DNA from: Candidatus Zixiibacteriota bacterium
GTDB lineage: Bacteria > Zixibacteria > MSB-5A5 > GN15 > PGXB01
Reading direction: 5' to 3'
DNA: 64,000 nt
NCBI GenBank assembly: GCA_016933955.1
Contig: JAFGTT010000024.1
Span: 1-64,000 of the forward strand
Shown: piece after piece, positions 53,300-63,153 of the stretch
Layout: each line of letters begins with the position of its first letter
How positions within the stretch are numbered: the first letter of the stretch is position 1
Made by a program: the position numbers and the translations under genes
The notes under the pieces: model-generated
The model's input: only the letters and a program-made list of their open reading frames with translations
Database searches by the model: none
Told to the model about the DNA's origin: nothing

Positions 53300-55144
53300 T
53301 TATACTTTTGAAGCGGTTTCGGCAATTGCCGGTAGAAATGTATTTTGGGGCATTGACCTGGGCAGGAAAATACAAAATTCTGTCCCTTTTCCGATTTCGG
53401 TATCAAAATCGATGGAACCCTGATGAAGAGATATTATTTTCCGGGCCAGCGGTAATCCCAATCCGGATCCCGAGGGGTTACCCGAAAAGAACGGGGCGAA
53501 TATTTTGTCCCGGTAGTCTTCGGGTATTCCCGGCCCATTATCCACAATATGAAGTGCCAGAGAATGACCCGATTCGGAGAATTCAAAGCTGACCCGTCCG
53601 GCTTTGTCTTTGAAGGACTGACAGGCATTATCGACAATGTTCCCGACCGCCTGCTTCAGAAGCAGAAAATCCCCGGTGATTTCAGAGAGGATCTTATCCT
53701 GAGGCAGTATTTCGAATCGAACATTCGGATATTTTTCCATGGCGGTCGCAATTATTATTTTGACCATATCCAGCACATTCAGTCGATCGCATTCGATTTC
53801 AAGAGGGCGGGCGTACTCCAGAAAACGGGCCACCAGTGATTCGGCTTCGATCGCTTCGCGGAGAAGATGCTCGGTATTCTGGCGAAGGGAATCATCTTTC
53901 ACGGCCTTCTTATTAATCAACCGTGAAAAACCGACTAAGGCGGTTATGGAATTTCTCAACTGATGAGCCAGACCGGCCGACATCTCGCCCAGGGTGGCCA
54001 GATGTCTTTTAAGATCAAGCTCTTCCTGTAGTTTGACAAACTCGGTCTGATCGTTGAGAATAATCGCACTACCGATTGGATAACCTTTGCTGTCAATCAT
54101 CCGGGTCAGGGAAATATTGAGAATCCGCTCACCTTCCTTTTTCTTTAAAACCACCGTTTGCCTGTAAACATTATCCCGGGTTTCATAGAATTTTTCAACT
54201 GGCGGAATCAATTCCGGCTGGTCGTGGAAAAACACCGAATAATCGACACTATTGCCATCCCACCCGTTGAGATCCAGAATCGCGATGGCCGCCTGGTTGA
54301 CTGTCGACACGAGATGATTTGTATCCAGAGTGATTATTCCGGTATCAATCGATTTAAGGATATAATTATTATAGACTTCCAAATCCTCGGCCCGGCGGGA
54401 GGTCAGATCATTTAAACGAACCAGCTCTTTTTCTTTGTCTTTTAAATCTGCGATTATATTTTCATAAGACAGAATCAATTGTGACATATCGTCCCGATCC
54501 GAACTTATCAGCCGACCCGATTTTTCGGCTTTCTCGCGGAGTCTCTTATAGGGATAAATAACCATCCTTAAAAATTTGATCGTGGCATACAAAATGATGA
54601 CAATTCCAAGCAAACCGACATAGAGCAGAATCCGGCCCGCATTCTCAAGGGAACTCAGTAGATTATTGCTTTTAGTAACTGAAATAAGGTAATCGGAACC
54701 GGCGTATTCCATCGGGTATATAACTGTATTGACAATATCGCCCCGATGGTGATTATAAACCGGTCGATTTTCCAGAACCGGCCGGAGGATCCGCGTTGTC
54801 AGAGTACTGTCCATGGCCCGCAGGTCGGAATCAAGACTATCCTCGCCGTAGATTGCCATAGCCCGATTGAAATCGAGCTGAACAAAGGAGATCCGGTCAA
54901 GATTATAGCTCTTCTGAATCGCTCCGACTACCAAATCAGGAATCCTGCCATAGCCGAAGCGCTGGACGTTATCAGCCAAAATCACCGACGCTTCCAAAAG
55001 CTCATCTTCAACCTGAAATCGAATCGAATTTCTAACCCTGAAAAGAGTGTAATGCGAGGCGAAATTCAGGATAACCAGGACCAGAATAATCAGTGCCAGT
55101 CCCAGCCTGATTTCCAGTTGAAAATCTTTGGGTTTATCAGCCAT
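53300..55144 (-). CDS. PAS-containing sensor histidine kinase (NtrB-like)
   Basis: This 614-residue protein has one membrane helix near the N-terminus, a periplasmic sensor of about 120 residues, a second helix (GRILLYVGLLGIVIILYATI), and a HAMP-like coiled coil. A PAS domain (YNNYILKSIDTGIITLDTNH) follows, then HisKA with LGEMSAGLAHQLRNSITALV (phospho-accepting His present). The ATPase end has VGNIVDNACQSF, DNGPGIPEDYRDKIFAPFFS and GSGLGLPLARKII. It is an active-looking kinase. No response regulator is adjacent. It is transcribed in the heat-shock gene run between the prepilin peptidase and efp. Confidence 0.92.
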   Translation of the reverse strand: MADKPKDFQLEIRLGLALIILVLVILNFASHYTLFRVRNSIRFQVEDELLEASVILADNVQRFGYGRIPDLVVGAIQKSYNLDRISFVQLDFNRAMAIYGEDSLDSDLRAMDSTLTTRILRPVLENRPVYNHHRGDIVNTVIYPMEYAGSDYLISVTKSNNLLSSLENAGRILLYVGLLGIVIILYATIKFLRMVIYPYKRLREKAEKSGRLISSDRDDMSQLILSYENIIADLKDKEKELVRLNDLTSRRAEDLEVYNNYILKSIDTGIITLDTNHLVSTVNQAAIAILDLNGWDGNSVDYSVFFHDQPELIPPVEKFYETRDNVYRQTVVLKKKEGERILNISLTRMIDSKGYPIGSAIILNDQTEFVKLQEELDLKRHLATLGEMSAGLAHQLRNSITALVGFSRLINKKAVKDDSLRQNTEHLLREAIEAESLVARFLEYARPLEIECDRLNVLDMVKIIIATAMEKYPNVRFEILPQDKILSEITGDFLLLKQAVGNIVDNACQSFKDKAGRVSFEFSESGHSLALHIVDNGPGIPEDYRDKIFAPFFSGNPSGSGLGLPLARKIISLHQGSIDFDTEIGKGTEFCIFLPRSMPQNTFLPAIAETASKV

Positions 55145-55208
55145 AATTTATTCTAAGTATCGTCAGGATGTCGAATTGATTGAGAGACCGGGCTATCCGA
55201 TCAAGGCA

Positions 55209-55994
55209 TCAAATCGGAAAAAAGTTGTTTATGTAATAGGCAATAACCCGGTCACCGTAAAGAATGGCGATAAAGGCGGCGGCGGCCAGAAAAGGGCCGA
55301 AAGGTATAACCCGGTTGGCTCTGAGTTTCTTTGAAAAATACAGCAAAACAAGCGACACGAGCAAACCTACTAAGGCACTTCCAAAAAAGATAAAGATAAC
55401 CTTCTGCCAGCCCAGAAAGGCTCCCAGCATGGCCGCCATCTTTATATCGCCCCCGCCCATGCTTTCCTTTTTAAACAGCCAGTCGCCTAGGAGGGCTATA
55501 ATATATAATACCCCTCCACCTACCAGCAGGCCGACGGCCGAAGGAATAATCCCCAACCCGCCGGGAAGAAAGGATAGGGCGAGACCGATGACCATTCCGG
55601 GCAGAGTTATCAAATCCGGGATAATCTGGAAATCCAGATCGATAAAGAAAATGATTATCAACAGAGACGACAGAAAAGCATAAATATAAAAATCAATTCT
55701 TGGTCCTAAATGCCAGTACAGGAACAGGTAAATCAGTCCGTTGAGGAGTTCCATCAGCGGATAGCGCCGGGAAATTCTTTCCCCGCAATGACGGCATTTC
55801 CCCCGCAGAATCAGGTAGCTGATGACCGGAATGTTGTCATAGAATTTTATTCCCTTCCGGCATTTCGGACAGATGGAGCGGGTAAAAATAAAATTCATAT
55901 TCCTGGGAATCCGGTAGATCAAGACATTGAGAAAAGAACCGACGGCCAGACCCAGAATAAAAATCAATATATATAAATATAAAGGTAACATCAT
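55209..55994 (-). CDS. prepilin peptidase/N-methyltransferase (GspO/PilD)
   Basis: This is a 261-residue aspartyl protease with about eight membrane helices. The N-terminal methylase part has GSFLNVLIYRIPRNMNF and two CxxC pairs (CPKCRKGIKFYDNIP, CRHCGERISRRYP). The protease aspartates are in FFIDLDFQIIPDLITLPGM and GGGDIKMAAMLGAFLGW. It cleaves and methylates prepilins, almost certainly the three encoded at 24506-26537. Two ATGs occur at the start (55994, 55991). It lies 25 bases after rsmE, away from its pilus operon. Confidence 0.93.
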   Translation of the reverse strand: MMLPLYLYILIFILGLAVGSFLNVLIYRIPRNMNFIFTRSICPKCRKGIKFYDNIPVISYLILRGKCRHCGERISRRYPLMELLNGLIYLFLYWHLGPRIDFYIYAFLSSLLIIIFFIDLDFQIIPDLITLPGMVIGLALSFLPGGLGIIPSAVGLLVGGGVLYIIALLGDWLFKKESMGGGDIKMAAMLGAFLGWQKVIFIFFGSALVGLLVSLVLLYFSKKLRANRVIPFGPFLAAAAFIAILYGDRVIAYYINNFFPI

Positions 55995-56019
55995 TCAATA
56001 TATCGGCGGAAAGGACGGA

Positions 56020-56763
56020 CTACCTGAGTTCGCCAAGCAAAAACATTATTATGGCCGAGGCTGTGGGTGAAGCATTTTCGGTCCTGAGAATTCTTTTCCC
56101 CAAAGAGACAATTGGGCAATGATATTCCCGGGCGATTTCGATTTCTCCCCGCGAAAAACCGGCCTCCGGTCCAACAAGAATCATTACGGGACGGTCGTGA
56201 TCATTCAATTCCATTTTATCGACGGCGACGTCCGGAAAACCGGGATCGAACAGGATCAATCGGACCGAATCATGATAGCGATTTAAAATATCCTCAAAAT
56301 GGGCGAAATCCCGGATTTCAGGCAAAAAGGCCCGCCCGGATTGCTTCATAGCAGCCAGAGCCACTTTCTGCCACCTGGATAATTTGCTTTTCCGACGCTT
56401 TTCGTCTTCAAGTTTCACCTTTGACTTTTCGGTAATCATGGGGATAAAGGCAGTTAGGCCCAGTTCGGTTCCCCGCTCAATGACATCATCGAATTTATAA
56501 CCGGTCGATATCCCGGCCGCAAGAATCACCGGGGTGAGAGTCTCATTATGATGCCGGGCCACATTCAGGATACTGCAATCAATTTTGCCGGCGGACGATT
56601 TTTCGATAATGCATTTATAACCATTACCCAGACCATCAACGACCATAAGACCACTGCCTTTGGTGAGGCGCATAACATTTTTAATATGATGGGCCTCGGG
56701 ACCGGTTATGATCAACCAGTCGGCAACTATATTTTCCGGCGAAGTGTAATAAACCGAGTTCAT
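56020..56763 (-). CDS. rsmE: 16S rRNA m3U1498 methyltransferase
   Basis: This 247-residue SPOUT-class methyltransferase has HHIKNVMRLTKGSGLMVVDG at the N-terminal PUA-like part, ERGTELGLTAFIPMITEKSK and ALAAMKQSGRAFLPEI. The knot is formed by ILVGPEAGFSRGEIEIAREY and SLGKRILRTENASPTA. It overlaps the prmA stop by four bases. The usual prmA-rsmE neighbourhood after dnaJ is kept. Confidence 0.94.
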   Translation of the reverse strand: MNSVYYTSPENIVADWLIITGPEAHHIKNVMRLTKGSGLMVVDGLGNGYKCIIEKSSAGKIDCSILNVARHHNETLTPVILAAGISTGYKFDDVIERGTELGLTAFIPMITEKSKVKLEDEKRRKSKLSRWQKVALAAMKQSGRAFLPEIRDFAHFEDILNRYHDSVRLILFDPGFPDVAVDKMELNDHDRPVMILVGPEAGFSRGEIEIAREYHCPIVSLGKRILRTENASPTASAIIMFLLGELR

Positions 56764-57650
56764 TTTTTAAAAACCGTTATAGCCAGCCATTGGCCTGCGC
56801 GGCTGAGTTCGTATCTGGCAATATTGTTATAATCAGGCAGTAATCTTAAAATGGCGTCCTGATCCTCAATAAGAAGACCTGATAAAATAATAATCCCGCC
56901 CGGCCTGACTGCGGTATTGATCTGATCGTATAATTCCACGACGGTGTTCTTAATAATATTGGCAACCAGAATATCATAAGGGGGATCATCTTTAACCAAT
57001 TCCATTGATCCATGATCTATTTCGACCAACCCGGCCACGCCGTTGATGACGATGTTTTCCAGAGCGTTATCAATGGCCAGACGGTCGATATCCAATCCCT
57101 TGACACGAGCGGCCCCCAGACGGGCGGCCGTAACAGCCAGTATTCCTGAGCCGCAACCCAGATCCAGAACAGCCTGACCTTTCCGGACATGCTTTAATAA
57201 CTCGACAAGGCAAAGCCGGGTTGTTTCATGGCTTCCAGTACCAAAGGCCATCTTTGGTTCAATAATTATATCGTAACGGGTGTCGGCACTTCGAGAATAC
57301 CAGGGAGGCCGAATTTCCAACGGCCCGACCCTGATGGGCCCGACCGATTTTCGGTATTCCTCTTCCCAGGAAATATTAGCGATAGTCCGCGTTCTTATCA
57401 ATGATGTCGAGAAATCAAGCGGTGGGGCTATTTGATTGATATAATTTGTCAGGTTCTTTTGGTAATTTTTCCCGCTTCCGGATGGAACATAAAATCGAAT
57501 ATCTGTCTCTGTACCGCTGTTCCTTTCTTCAAGTTCCAGTCCGTTGGCATGATTTTCGATTATATAATTGCAAACGGCGTCGAGAATATCCCTGGGAATG
57601 GTTATTGAAACTTCAAAATAATATTCCGGCTTGGTCTGACCGGCTGTCAT
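56760..57650 (-). CDS. prmA: ribosomal protein L11 methyltransferase
   Basis: This 296-residue protein has the SAM-binding core KMAFGTGSHETTRLCLVELL, then AVLDLGCGSGILAVTAARLG and LVANIIKNTVVELYDQI. It trimethylates ribosomal protein L11. The frame opens at an upstream TTG inside dnaJ; the ATG at 57650, two bases past the dnaJ stop, is likelier. It overlaps rsmE by four bases. Confidence 0.93.
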   Translation of the reverse strand: MTAGQTKPEYYFEVSITIPRDILDAVCNYIIENHANGLELEERNSGTETDIRFYVPSGSGKNYQKNLTNYINQIAPPLDFSTSLIRTRTIANISWEEEYRKSVGPIRVGPLEIRPPWYSRSADTRYDIIIEPKMAFGTGSHETTRLCLVELLKHVRKGQAVLDLGCGSGILAVTAARLGAARVKGLDIDRLAIDNALENIVINGVAGLVEIDHGSMELVKDDPPYDILVANIIKNTVVELYDQINTAVRPGGIIILSGLLIEDQDAILRLLPDYNNIARYELSRAGQWLAITVFKK

Positions 57651-57651
57651 A

Positions 57652-58812
57652 TTACATTCCAAGTGTTTCTTTTAATTTCTGGAAAAAGGATTTGTCCGAT
57701 TCCGGAGGCATAAAAGTCTGGGATTTTTCCAGGCATTCCAGATGGTTACGATCCTCGGCCGATAATTGGGTCGGGGTCCAGATATGAACTCTGACCATTT
57801 GATCGCCATGCCCGTTCGAATTTAAATGAGGGAGCCCTTTTCCCTTAAGACGGAAGACCTTTCCGGTCTGCGTCCCTTGCGGGATTTTCAGCATGTGGTT
57901 CTCATTCAGAGTGGGAATAGAGACCTCCCCCCCAAGTGCCGCCGCGGTAAATGAGATGGGAATTTCGCAAATGATATTATCGCCCTGACGGGTAAAATGA
58001 GCATGCTCTTTTTCTTCAAAAACAACAATCAAATCACCGGGGACTCCCCTGCCCCTGGCGGCATTACCCTTTCCCTCAAGCGTCATATAATTACCCGAAG
58101 AAACTCCCGGCGGGACCTTTACCCTGATACTGGAGACTGTCTGAACCCGTCCTTCTCCCCGACAGGCCTGACAGGGATTGGTGATAATTTCTCCTGCCCC
58201 CCGGCATCGCGGACAGGTCCTGACCTGTTGAATTGTTCCCAGAAAAGTCTTGGATATAGTACGAATCTGCCCCGCCCCGCGGCAATCGGGACAGGTCTGT
58301 TTCGAGGCCCCGGCGGCTACTCCGCTGCCTCCGCAATCGGTACATTCCTCATATCGTTTGACTTTCAGCTTCTTTTCCACGCCAGTGGCAATTTCTTCCA
58401 GAGTAAGAGCAATCCGGGCGCGTAAATCTTCACCGCGATTATAGGCCTCGCGTTGTCGCCGCCCGCCGCCGAAAAACTCATCAAAACCGAACCCGAATCC
58501 CCCGAAATCACGCATGAATGCCCGCAAGGCATCGCTCAGGGCGAACCCGCCAAAATCGAACCCACCACCACCGAAGCCGCCCGCACCGGACAGACCGGCA
58601 TGGCCGAATTGATCATAGGTCTGGCGTTTCCGGCCATCCTTGAGAACCTCGTAGGCTTCGGTGGCCTCCTTGAATTTCTCCTCGGCCGTGCTGTCGCCGG
58701 GATTTCGATCAGGATGATATTTTAAAGCCAGTTTACGATAGGCTGATTTTATTTCATCTTCCGAGGCCCCGCGGCCAACACCCAGAATTTCATAATAGTC
58801 GCGTCTTGCCAT
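57652..58812 (-). CDS. dnaJ: chaperone DnaJ
   Basis: This is a 386-residue protein with a J-domain ([20 protein letters not shown] and the [13 protein letters not shown] motif) and a Gly/Phe-rich segment ([14 protein letters not shown], including [20 protein letters not shown]). Four zinc repeats follow ([32 protein letters not shown]), then the substrate-binding C-terminus. It stimulates DnaK ATPase. It lies 44 bases after dnaK. Confidence 0.97.
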   Translation of the reverse strand: MARRDYYEILGVGRGASEDEIKSAYRKLALKYHPDRNPGDSTAEEKFKEATEAYEVLKDGRKRQTYDQFGHAGLSGAGGFGGGGFDFGGFALSDALRAFMRDFGGFGFGFDEFFGGGRRQREAYNRGEDLRARIALTLEEIATGVEKKLKVKRYEECTDCGGSGVAAGASKQTCPDCRGAGQIRTISKTFLGTIQQVRTCPRCRGAGEIITNPCQACRGEGRVQTVSSIRVKVPPGVSSGNYMTLEGKGNAARGRGVPGDLIVVFEEKEHAHFTRQGDNIICEIPISFTAAALGGEVSIPTLNENHMLKIPQGTQTGKVFRLKGKGLPHLNSNGHGDQMVRVHIWTPTQLSAEDRNHLECLEKSQTFMPPESDKSFFQKLKETLGM

Positions 58813-58856
58813 TAATGTATTACTTTATCATATTGCTGTAATCGCTTATTATAAAA

Positions 58857-60800
58857 TTACTTGTCGTCCTTCTCATCCACAACCTCAAAATCGGCATCGA
58901 CCGCCCCGTCATCCTTTCCACTCCCCTCAGAATCGGCCTGGGTTGGTTCCGATTCCGGTTGAGGGCCACCCTGTTCCGGGCCGGGGCCACCGGGCTGTGA
59001 GGCGGTTTGTTTGTATATCTCCTCGGCCAGTTTGTGCGACGCCTGCATCAATTCCTCTTTGGCCTGATTGATATTCTCAGCGGAATCGGAGGTCAGGAGA
59101 CCTTTGAGTTTTTCAATTTTCTCGTTAATCGTTTTCTTTTCTTGTTCGCTGATTTTATCTCCGTAATCTTTCAATGACTTTTCGGTAGTGTATATCAATT
59201 GATCGGCCTCATTGCGGGCTTTGATGATTGCTTCCTTGGTCTTATCATCCTCGGCATGCAGTTCGGCATCTTTGACCATTTTATCAATCTCCTGCTCCGA
59301 CAGCCCCGAGGATGACTGTATCCTGATGGACTGCTCTTTACCTGTCCCCAGATCTTTAGCTGAAACATGAACGATACCGTTGGCATCAATATCAAACGAC
59401 ACCTCGATTTGAGGTATTCCCCGGGGAGCCGGCGGAATCCCCACCAGATCAAAACGGCCCAGAGTCCGGTTATCGACAGCCAGTTGCCGCTCTCCCTGAA
59501 GAACATGAATACTGACCGCCGGTTGATTATCCGAGGCCGTGGAGAAAATCTGACTCTTACGGGTTGGAATAGTCGTATTGCGGTCAATCAATTTGGTCAT
59601 GACTCCGCCCAGGGTTTCAATCCCCAGCGAGAGCGGCGTCACATCAAGCAAAACCACATCCTTCATATCCCCGGAAAGAACTCCGGCCTGAATAGCGGCC
59701 CCGACCGCCACCACCTCATCAGGATTGACTCCTTTATGCGGCTCTTTTCCAAACAATTCTTTTACGATATCATGAACCTTGGGCATTCGAGTCTGGCCAC
59801 CAACCAGAATAACTTCGTCGATTTCCGAGGCCGATAATTTGGCGTCTTCCAAGGCCTTGCGGCAGGGGCCGATGGTTCGCTGAAGAAGATCATCGGTCAG
59901 TTGTTCCAGTTTGGCCCGGCTGAGGGTCAAGTCAAGATGTTTGGGTCCGTTCTGGTCGGCCGTGATGAAGGGTAAATTGATATTGGTCTGCATGGTTCCG
60001 GAAAGCTCGCATTTCGCTTTTTCGGCGGCCTCTTTCAGTCGTTGCAAAGCCATTCGATCCTGGCGCAGATCAATCCCATTGCTCTTTTTGAACTCATCAG
60101 CCATCCAGTCAATAATCCGTTGATCGAAATCATCCCCCCCCAGATGCCCGTCACCGTTGGTGGAACGGACTTCAAAAACCCCGTCACCCAGCTCCAGAAT
60201 GGAAATATCGAAAGTCCCGCCTCCGAGATCATAAACGGCTATTTTCTCGTTCTTCTTCTTTTGAAGGCCATAGGCCAGCGATGCCGCGGTTGGTTCGTTT
60301 ATTATCCGCAACACCTCCAGTCCGGCAATCCGGCCAGCATCCTTGGTGGCCTGGCGCTGCGAATCATTGAAATATGCCGGGACCGTAATGACTGCCTGTT
60401 TGACTTCGGTCCCGAGATAGTCCTCGGCGCTCTTTTTCAAAGACTGGAGAATCATGGCCGAAATCTGCGGCGGGGCATAACGCTGGTCGCCTATAATAAC
60501 CACTACTTCACCCTTTTCATCCGCTGCAACCTTATAGGGAACGATCTTTTCCTCGCTGCCGACTTCATGATGGCGGCGTCCCATAAACCGTTTGATGGAA
60601 AATACGGTTGATTCCGGGTTGGTTACGGCCTGTCTTTTGGCGGCCGAACCGACCAGTCGTTCACCGCTTTTGGTAAAGGCCACAATTGAAGGAGTCGTCC
60701 GCCCGCCTTCCTGGTTGGGTATAACCACCGGATCATTTCCCTCAAGAACAGCCACACACGAATTGGTTGTCCCCAGATCGATACCAATAACCTTGCCCAT
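58857..60800 (-). CDS. dnaK: chaperone DnaK (Hsp70)
   Basis: This 647-residue protein starts [20 protein letters not shown], with [40 protein letters not shown] and [20 protein letters not shown]. It ends with an acidic tail ([14 protein letters not shown]). The insert of Gram-negative-type Hsp70 is present in the nucleotide-binding domain (ETAA region [20 protein letters not shown]). AAAGGAG seven bases ahead of the ATG. It is expressed from the HrcA-controlled operon. Confidence 0.98.
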   Translation of the reverse strand: MGKVIGIDLGTTNSCVAVLEGNDPVVIPNQEGGRTTPSIVAFTKSGERLVGSAAKRQAVTNPESTVFSIKRFMGRRHHEVGSEEKIVPYKVAADEKGEVVVIIGDQRYAPPQISAMILQSLKKSAEDYLGTEVKQAVITVPAYFNDSQRQATKDAGRIAGLEVLRIINEPTAASLAYGLQKKKNEKIAVYDLGGGTFDISILELGDGVFEVRSTNGDGHLGGDDFDQRIIDWMADEFKKSNGIDLRQDRMALQRLKEAAEKAKCELSGTMQTNINLPFITADQNGPKHLDLTLSRAKLEQLTDDLLQRTIGPCRKALEDAKLSASEIDEVILVGGQTRMPKVHDIVKELFGKEPHKGVNPDEVVAVGAAIQAGVLSGDMKDVVLLDVTPLSLGIETLGGVMTKLIDRNTTIPTRKSQIFSTASDNQPAVSIHVLQGERQLAVDNRTLGRFDLVGIPPAPRGIPQIEVSFDIDANGIVHVSAKDLGTGKEQSIRIQSSSGLSEQEIDKMVKDAELHAEDDKTKEAIIKARNEADQLIYTTEKSLKDYGDKISEQEKKTINEKIEKLKGLLTSDSAENINQAKEELMQASHKLAEEIYKQTASQPGGPGPEQGGPQPESEPTQADSEGSGKDDGAVDADFEVVDEKDDK

Positions 60801-60853
60801 TTTTTATCTCCTTTATTCCACACTCAAATTATCATTATTTGTTATTCTATATC

Positions 60854-61537
60854 TCAATTAGAATCAGAATCGCTATTATTTGTCTTATCCCCGGTTCCAC
60901 GGCTTACCACTACCCGCGAATAGCGGATTACCCGCCCATTGAGTCTGTATCCCCGGGCGATTTCCTGGGCCACGACACCCTCAGGATATTCATCGGAATC
61001 GATCTGAAGCATGGCCTCGTGTAGATCCGGATTAAAGGGCTGCCCGACAGCGTCGATAGGCGTCAATCCGGCTTTTTCCATAATACCATAAAGACTGGTA
61101 TAAATCATTTCTGTCCCGGCCAACAGGGCCTTAAAATCGGCCGATTCCGAAGCCGCCTTCAGCGCCCGCTCAAAATTGTCAATGACTTCGAGTAATTCCG
61201 AAATCAAGTTTTCATTGGCCTGTTTCGTGAGCTCGGCATATTGTCGGGCCATTCGTTTCTTATAATTATCGAATTCAGCCGCCAGCCGCAAATACCGATC
61301 CTCGAGTGCATTGATTTTCAGTTCATATTCGGCTTTGAGCTTTTCGGTATCCTGTTCGACAACGGCCCCGGTTTTATTTCCCCGGATATTCTCATCAGAA
61401 ACCGGGGATTCGAGCTTTGAATTTTCTGAATCTACGGCAGGATTTTTCTGATCATCCGTATCCGGCGCAGTTTGAGATTCCTTTTTATCCCTGATCTCCA
61501 CTTCGATTTTATTCCCTTTATCGGATTTATTTCCCAT
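60854..61537 (-). CDS. grpE: nucleotide exchange factor GrpE
   Basis: This 227-residue protein has a long acidic, disordered N-terminus, the long coiled coil (LKAEYELKINALEDRYLRLA, EFDNYKKRMARQYAELTKQ) and the beta wing LTPIDAVGQPFNPDLHEAM, ending VAQEIARGYRLNGRVIRYSR. It releases ADP from DnaK. GAGGG precedes the ATG. It lies seven bases after hrcA. Confidence 0.96.
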   Translation of the reverse strand: MGNKSDKGNKIEVEIRDKKESQTAPDTDDQKNPAVDSENSKLESPVSDENIRGNKTGAVVEQDTEKLKAEYELKINALEDRYLRLAAEFDNYKKRMARQYAELTKQANENLISELLEVIDNFERALKAASESADFKALLAGTEMIYTSLYGIMEKAGLTPIDAVGQPFNPDLHEAMLQIDSDEYPEGVVAQEIARGYRLNGRVIRYSRVVVSRGTGDKTNNSDSDSN

Positions 61538-61544
61538 TTATCCC

Positions 61545-62576
61545 TCACGATTCGGACAATGATTTGGTCAATGATTTAGCGGTCATCTCCACAATTGAAA
61601 TCAGCCGTGAATATGGCATACGAGTCGGACCGATAATTCCAATAATCCCGGATAATTTACCGGCCTGGTATGATGAGGTAACTACTGAGCAATTCTGGAC
61701 CTGATCCAGCGAATTTTCACTCCCGATAGTGATAACAATACCTTCACCGAACACCTTTGATTCCAGCAACTCCTTGAGGGCTTGCTTTTCCTCAAGGAAA
61801 CTGACAAACTCCGTGAGTTTATCCCGATCGGCGAACTCCGGCTGGGATATCAAATTGTTGGTTCCGGTGATAAAAATTCCCTGGCCCGATTCATTTGTCC
61901 AGATGTCTATCTCCGGGTCGATAAAAAGTTTGATCAGTCTCGGCGAGCAGGCCGTATCGGACAGGTGTTCATTGATTGTCTTCCGGATATGGCCCAGAGA
62001 CAATCCGGCCAGCCTTTCATTTAAGATATTTTGCATCTGAATCAGGTCGGCAGAATTGATATCCGATTCGACCTCCATCAGAATCGATCTGGCCAGACCG
62101 GATTCTATGGTCAGAACAATCAAAATCTTACCGTCGGCCACCGGGATAATATCGATCCGATCAAGTTTCCCTTCTTCGAAAGTCGGGGCCAACCCGATTC
62201 CAAGCTGGCTGGTTATCTCCCCCAGAACCTTGCTGGCTTGAGCAAGAACAGCATCAATACCCTTGTTGCCTTTCTTAATAATATTGGCAATCTTGATTTC
62301 TTCTTCTGAAGTCAGCGGTTCCTGCTTGAGAAGCATATCCACAAAAACCCGATACCCACTGTCGGTCGGAATCCGCCCAGCTGAGGTATGCGGCTGGTGA
62401 ATCAATCCCATCTCCTCCAGATCCTGCATGGTATTGCGAATAGTGGCCGGGGATAAACCCATACGGTACTTATTGGCAATAATCCGCGATCCAACCGGAT
62501 CGGCGGTTTTAATATAGTGGTCAATCAGGTTCTGGAGAACCTGTTTTTCTCTATCTGTCAGGTTTTCAAAGGCCAT
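61545..62576 (-). CDS. hrcA: heat-inducible transcription repressor HrcA
   Basis: This is a 343-residue protein with the N-terminal winged helix (LTDREKQVLQNLIDHYIKTA, DPVGSRIIANKYRMGLSPAT and IRNTMQDLEEMGLIHQPHTS). A dimerisation/inserted domain follows, ending GIIGIIGPTRMPYSRLISIV. It binds CIRCE and represses the operon; GroEL normally helps keep it active. It is autoregulated through the CIRCE 36 bases upstream of its start. No groES/groEL is in the window. Confidence 0.97.
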   Translation of the reverse strand: MAFENLTDREKQVLQNLIDHYIKTADPVGSRIIANKYRMGLSPATIRNTMQDLEEMGLIHQPHTSAGRIPTDSGYRVFVDMLLKQEPLTSEEEIKIANIIKKGNKGIDAVLAQASKVLGEITSQLGIGLAPTFEEGKLDRIDIIPVADGKILIVLTIESGLARSILMEVESDINSADLIQMQNILNERLAGLSLGHIRKTINEHLSDTACSPRLIKLFIDPEIDIWTNESGQGIFITGTNNLISQPEFADRDKLTEFVSFLEEKQALKELLESKVFGEGIVITIGSENSLDQVQNCSVVTSSYQAGKLSGIIGIIGPTRMPYSRLISIVEMTAKSLTKSLSES

Positions 62577-62612
62577 CTTACTTTTTATTATACAATAACT
62601 TAATTCAAAAGT

Positions 62613-62639
62613 TTGGCAATCTCCTCGTAAGAGTGCTAA
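62613..62639 (-). promoter_or_regulatory. CIRCE operator, one arm imperfect
   Basis: On the minus strand TTAGCACTC is followed by a 9-base spacer and GATTGCCAA. The consensus is TTAGCACTC-N9-GAGTGCTAA, so the left arm is perfect and the right arm matches 7 of 9. It directly follows the promoter, as expected for HrcA repression. Confidence 0.88.
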
Positions 62640-62641
62640 AC

Positions 62642-62669
62642 ATTGTACATAATTTTACTCTTTAGTCAA
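62642..62669 (-). promoter_or_regulatory. sigma70-type promoter of the hrcA operon
   Basis: TTGACT (62664-62669) is followed after 16 bases by TACAAT (62642-62647) on the minus strand. Transcription would start at the edge of CIRCE. Confidence 0.75.
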
Positions 62670-62735
62670 GGAATAATTTACGTAATAATCCGGTTAGACT
62701 GATAACGAAAATTTTGATTTAAACCGAAAACCGGT

Positions 62736-63092
62736 TCATGGCTGTGATTGTTTGGTGGAATCCCGCGTTGTATTATCATCCGGGACTTTATCATCAGGAG
62801 GCGTTTTATCGGTCGCAGGTACCGTTTTGCGCTTACTTTCCACCCGGTCATCGATTCCATTGTTATTCTTGTCAACGAAATCGTTATAGTCTCTTGGATT
62901 TTCCTGAAGGGATTGTTGGTTTATGACCCGGTTCGATGGCTGATTGGTCGACTGGCTGTCATCCTTGTTTTCGACCATCACTTTCGGATCGGGATTCTTT
63001 TTGACCTTTTTGGAACTGGTCTTATCCACACCAAAAGCAATTCCGCTGAACACCAGAGAAAGGATCAAAACATTTATCAATATTTTCTTCAT
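62736..63092 (-). CDS. small secreted protein with an EF-hand-like loop
   Basis: This is a 118-residue protein with a signal peptide (MKKILINVLILSLVFSGIAF, cleaved near GVDK). The mature part is highly charged and low in hydrophobic residues. It holds one loop DKNNNGIDDRVE (D1, N3, N5, G6, E12), like a calcium-binding EF-hand or thrombospondin-3 motif. It may be disordered apart from that loop. A weak hairpin follows the stop codon. Function is unknown. It lies 61 bases downstream of the PEGA protein and may share its transcript. Confidence 0.65.
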   Translation of the reverse strand: MKKILINVLILSLVFSGIAFGVDKTSSKKVKKNPDPKVMVENKDDSQSTNQPSNRVINQQSLQENPRDYNDFVDKNNNGIDDRVESKRKTVPATDKTPPDDKVPDDNTTRDSTKQSQP

Positions 63093-63153
63093 ACTGCTAT
63101 TCCTGTCAAATAATTTAAATAATATATCGACCGGGTCAACTTAAAACTTGTCC

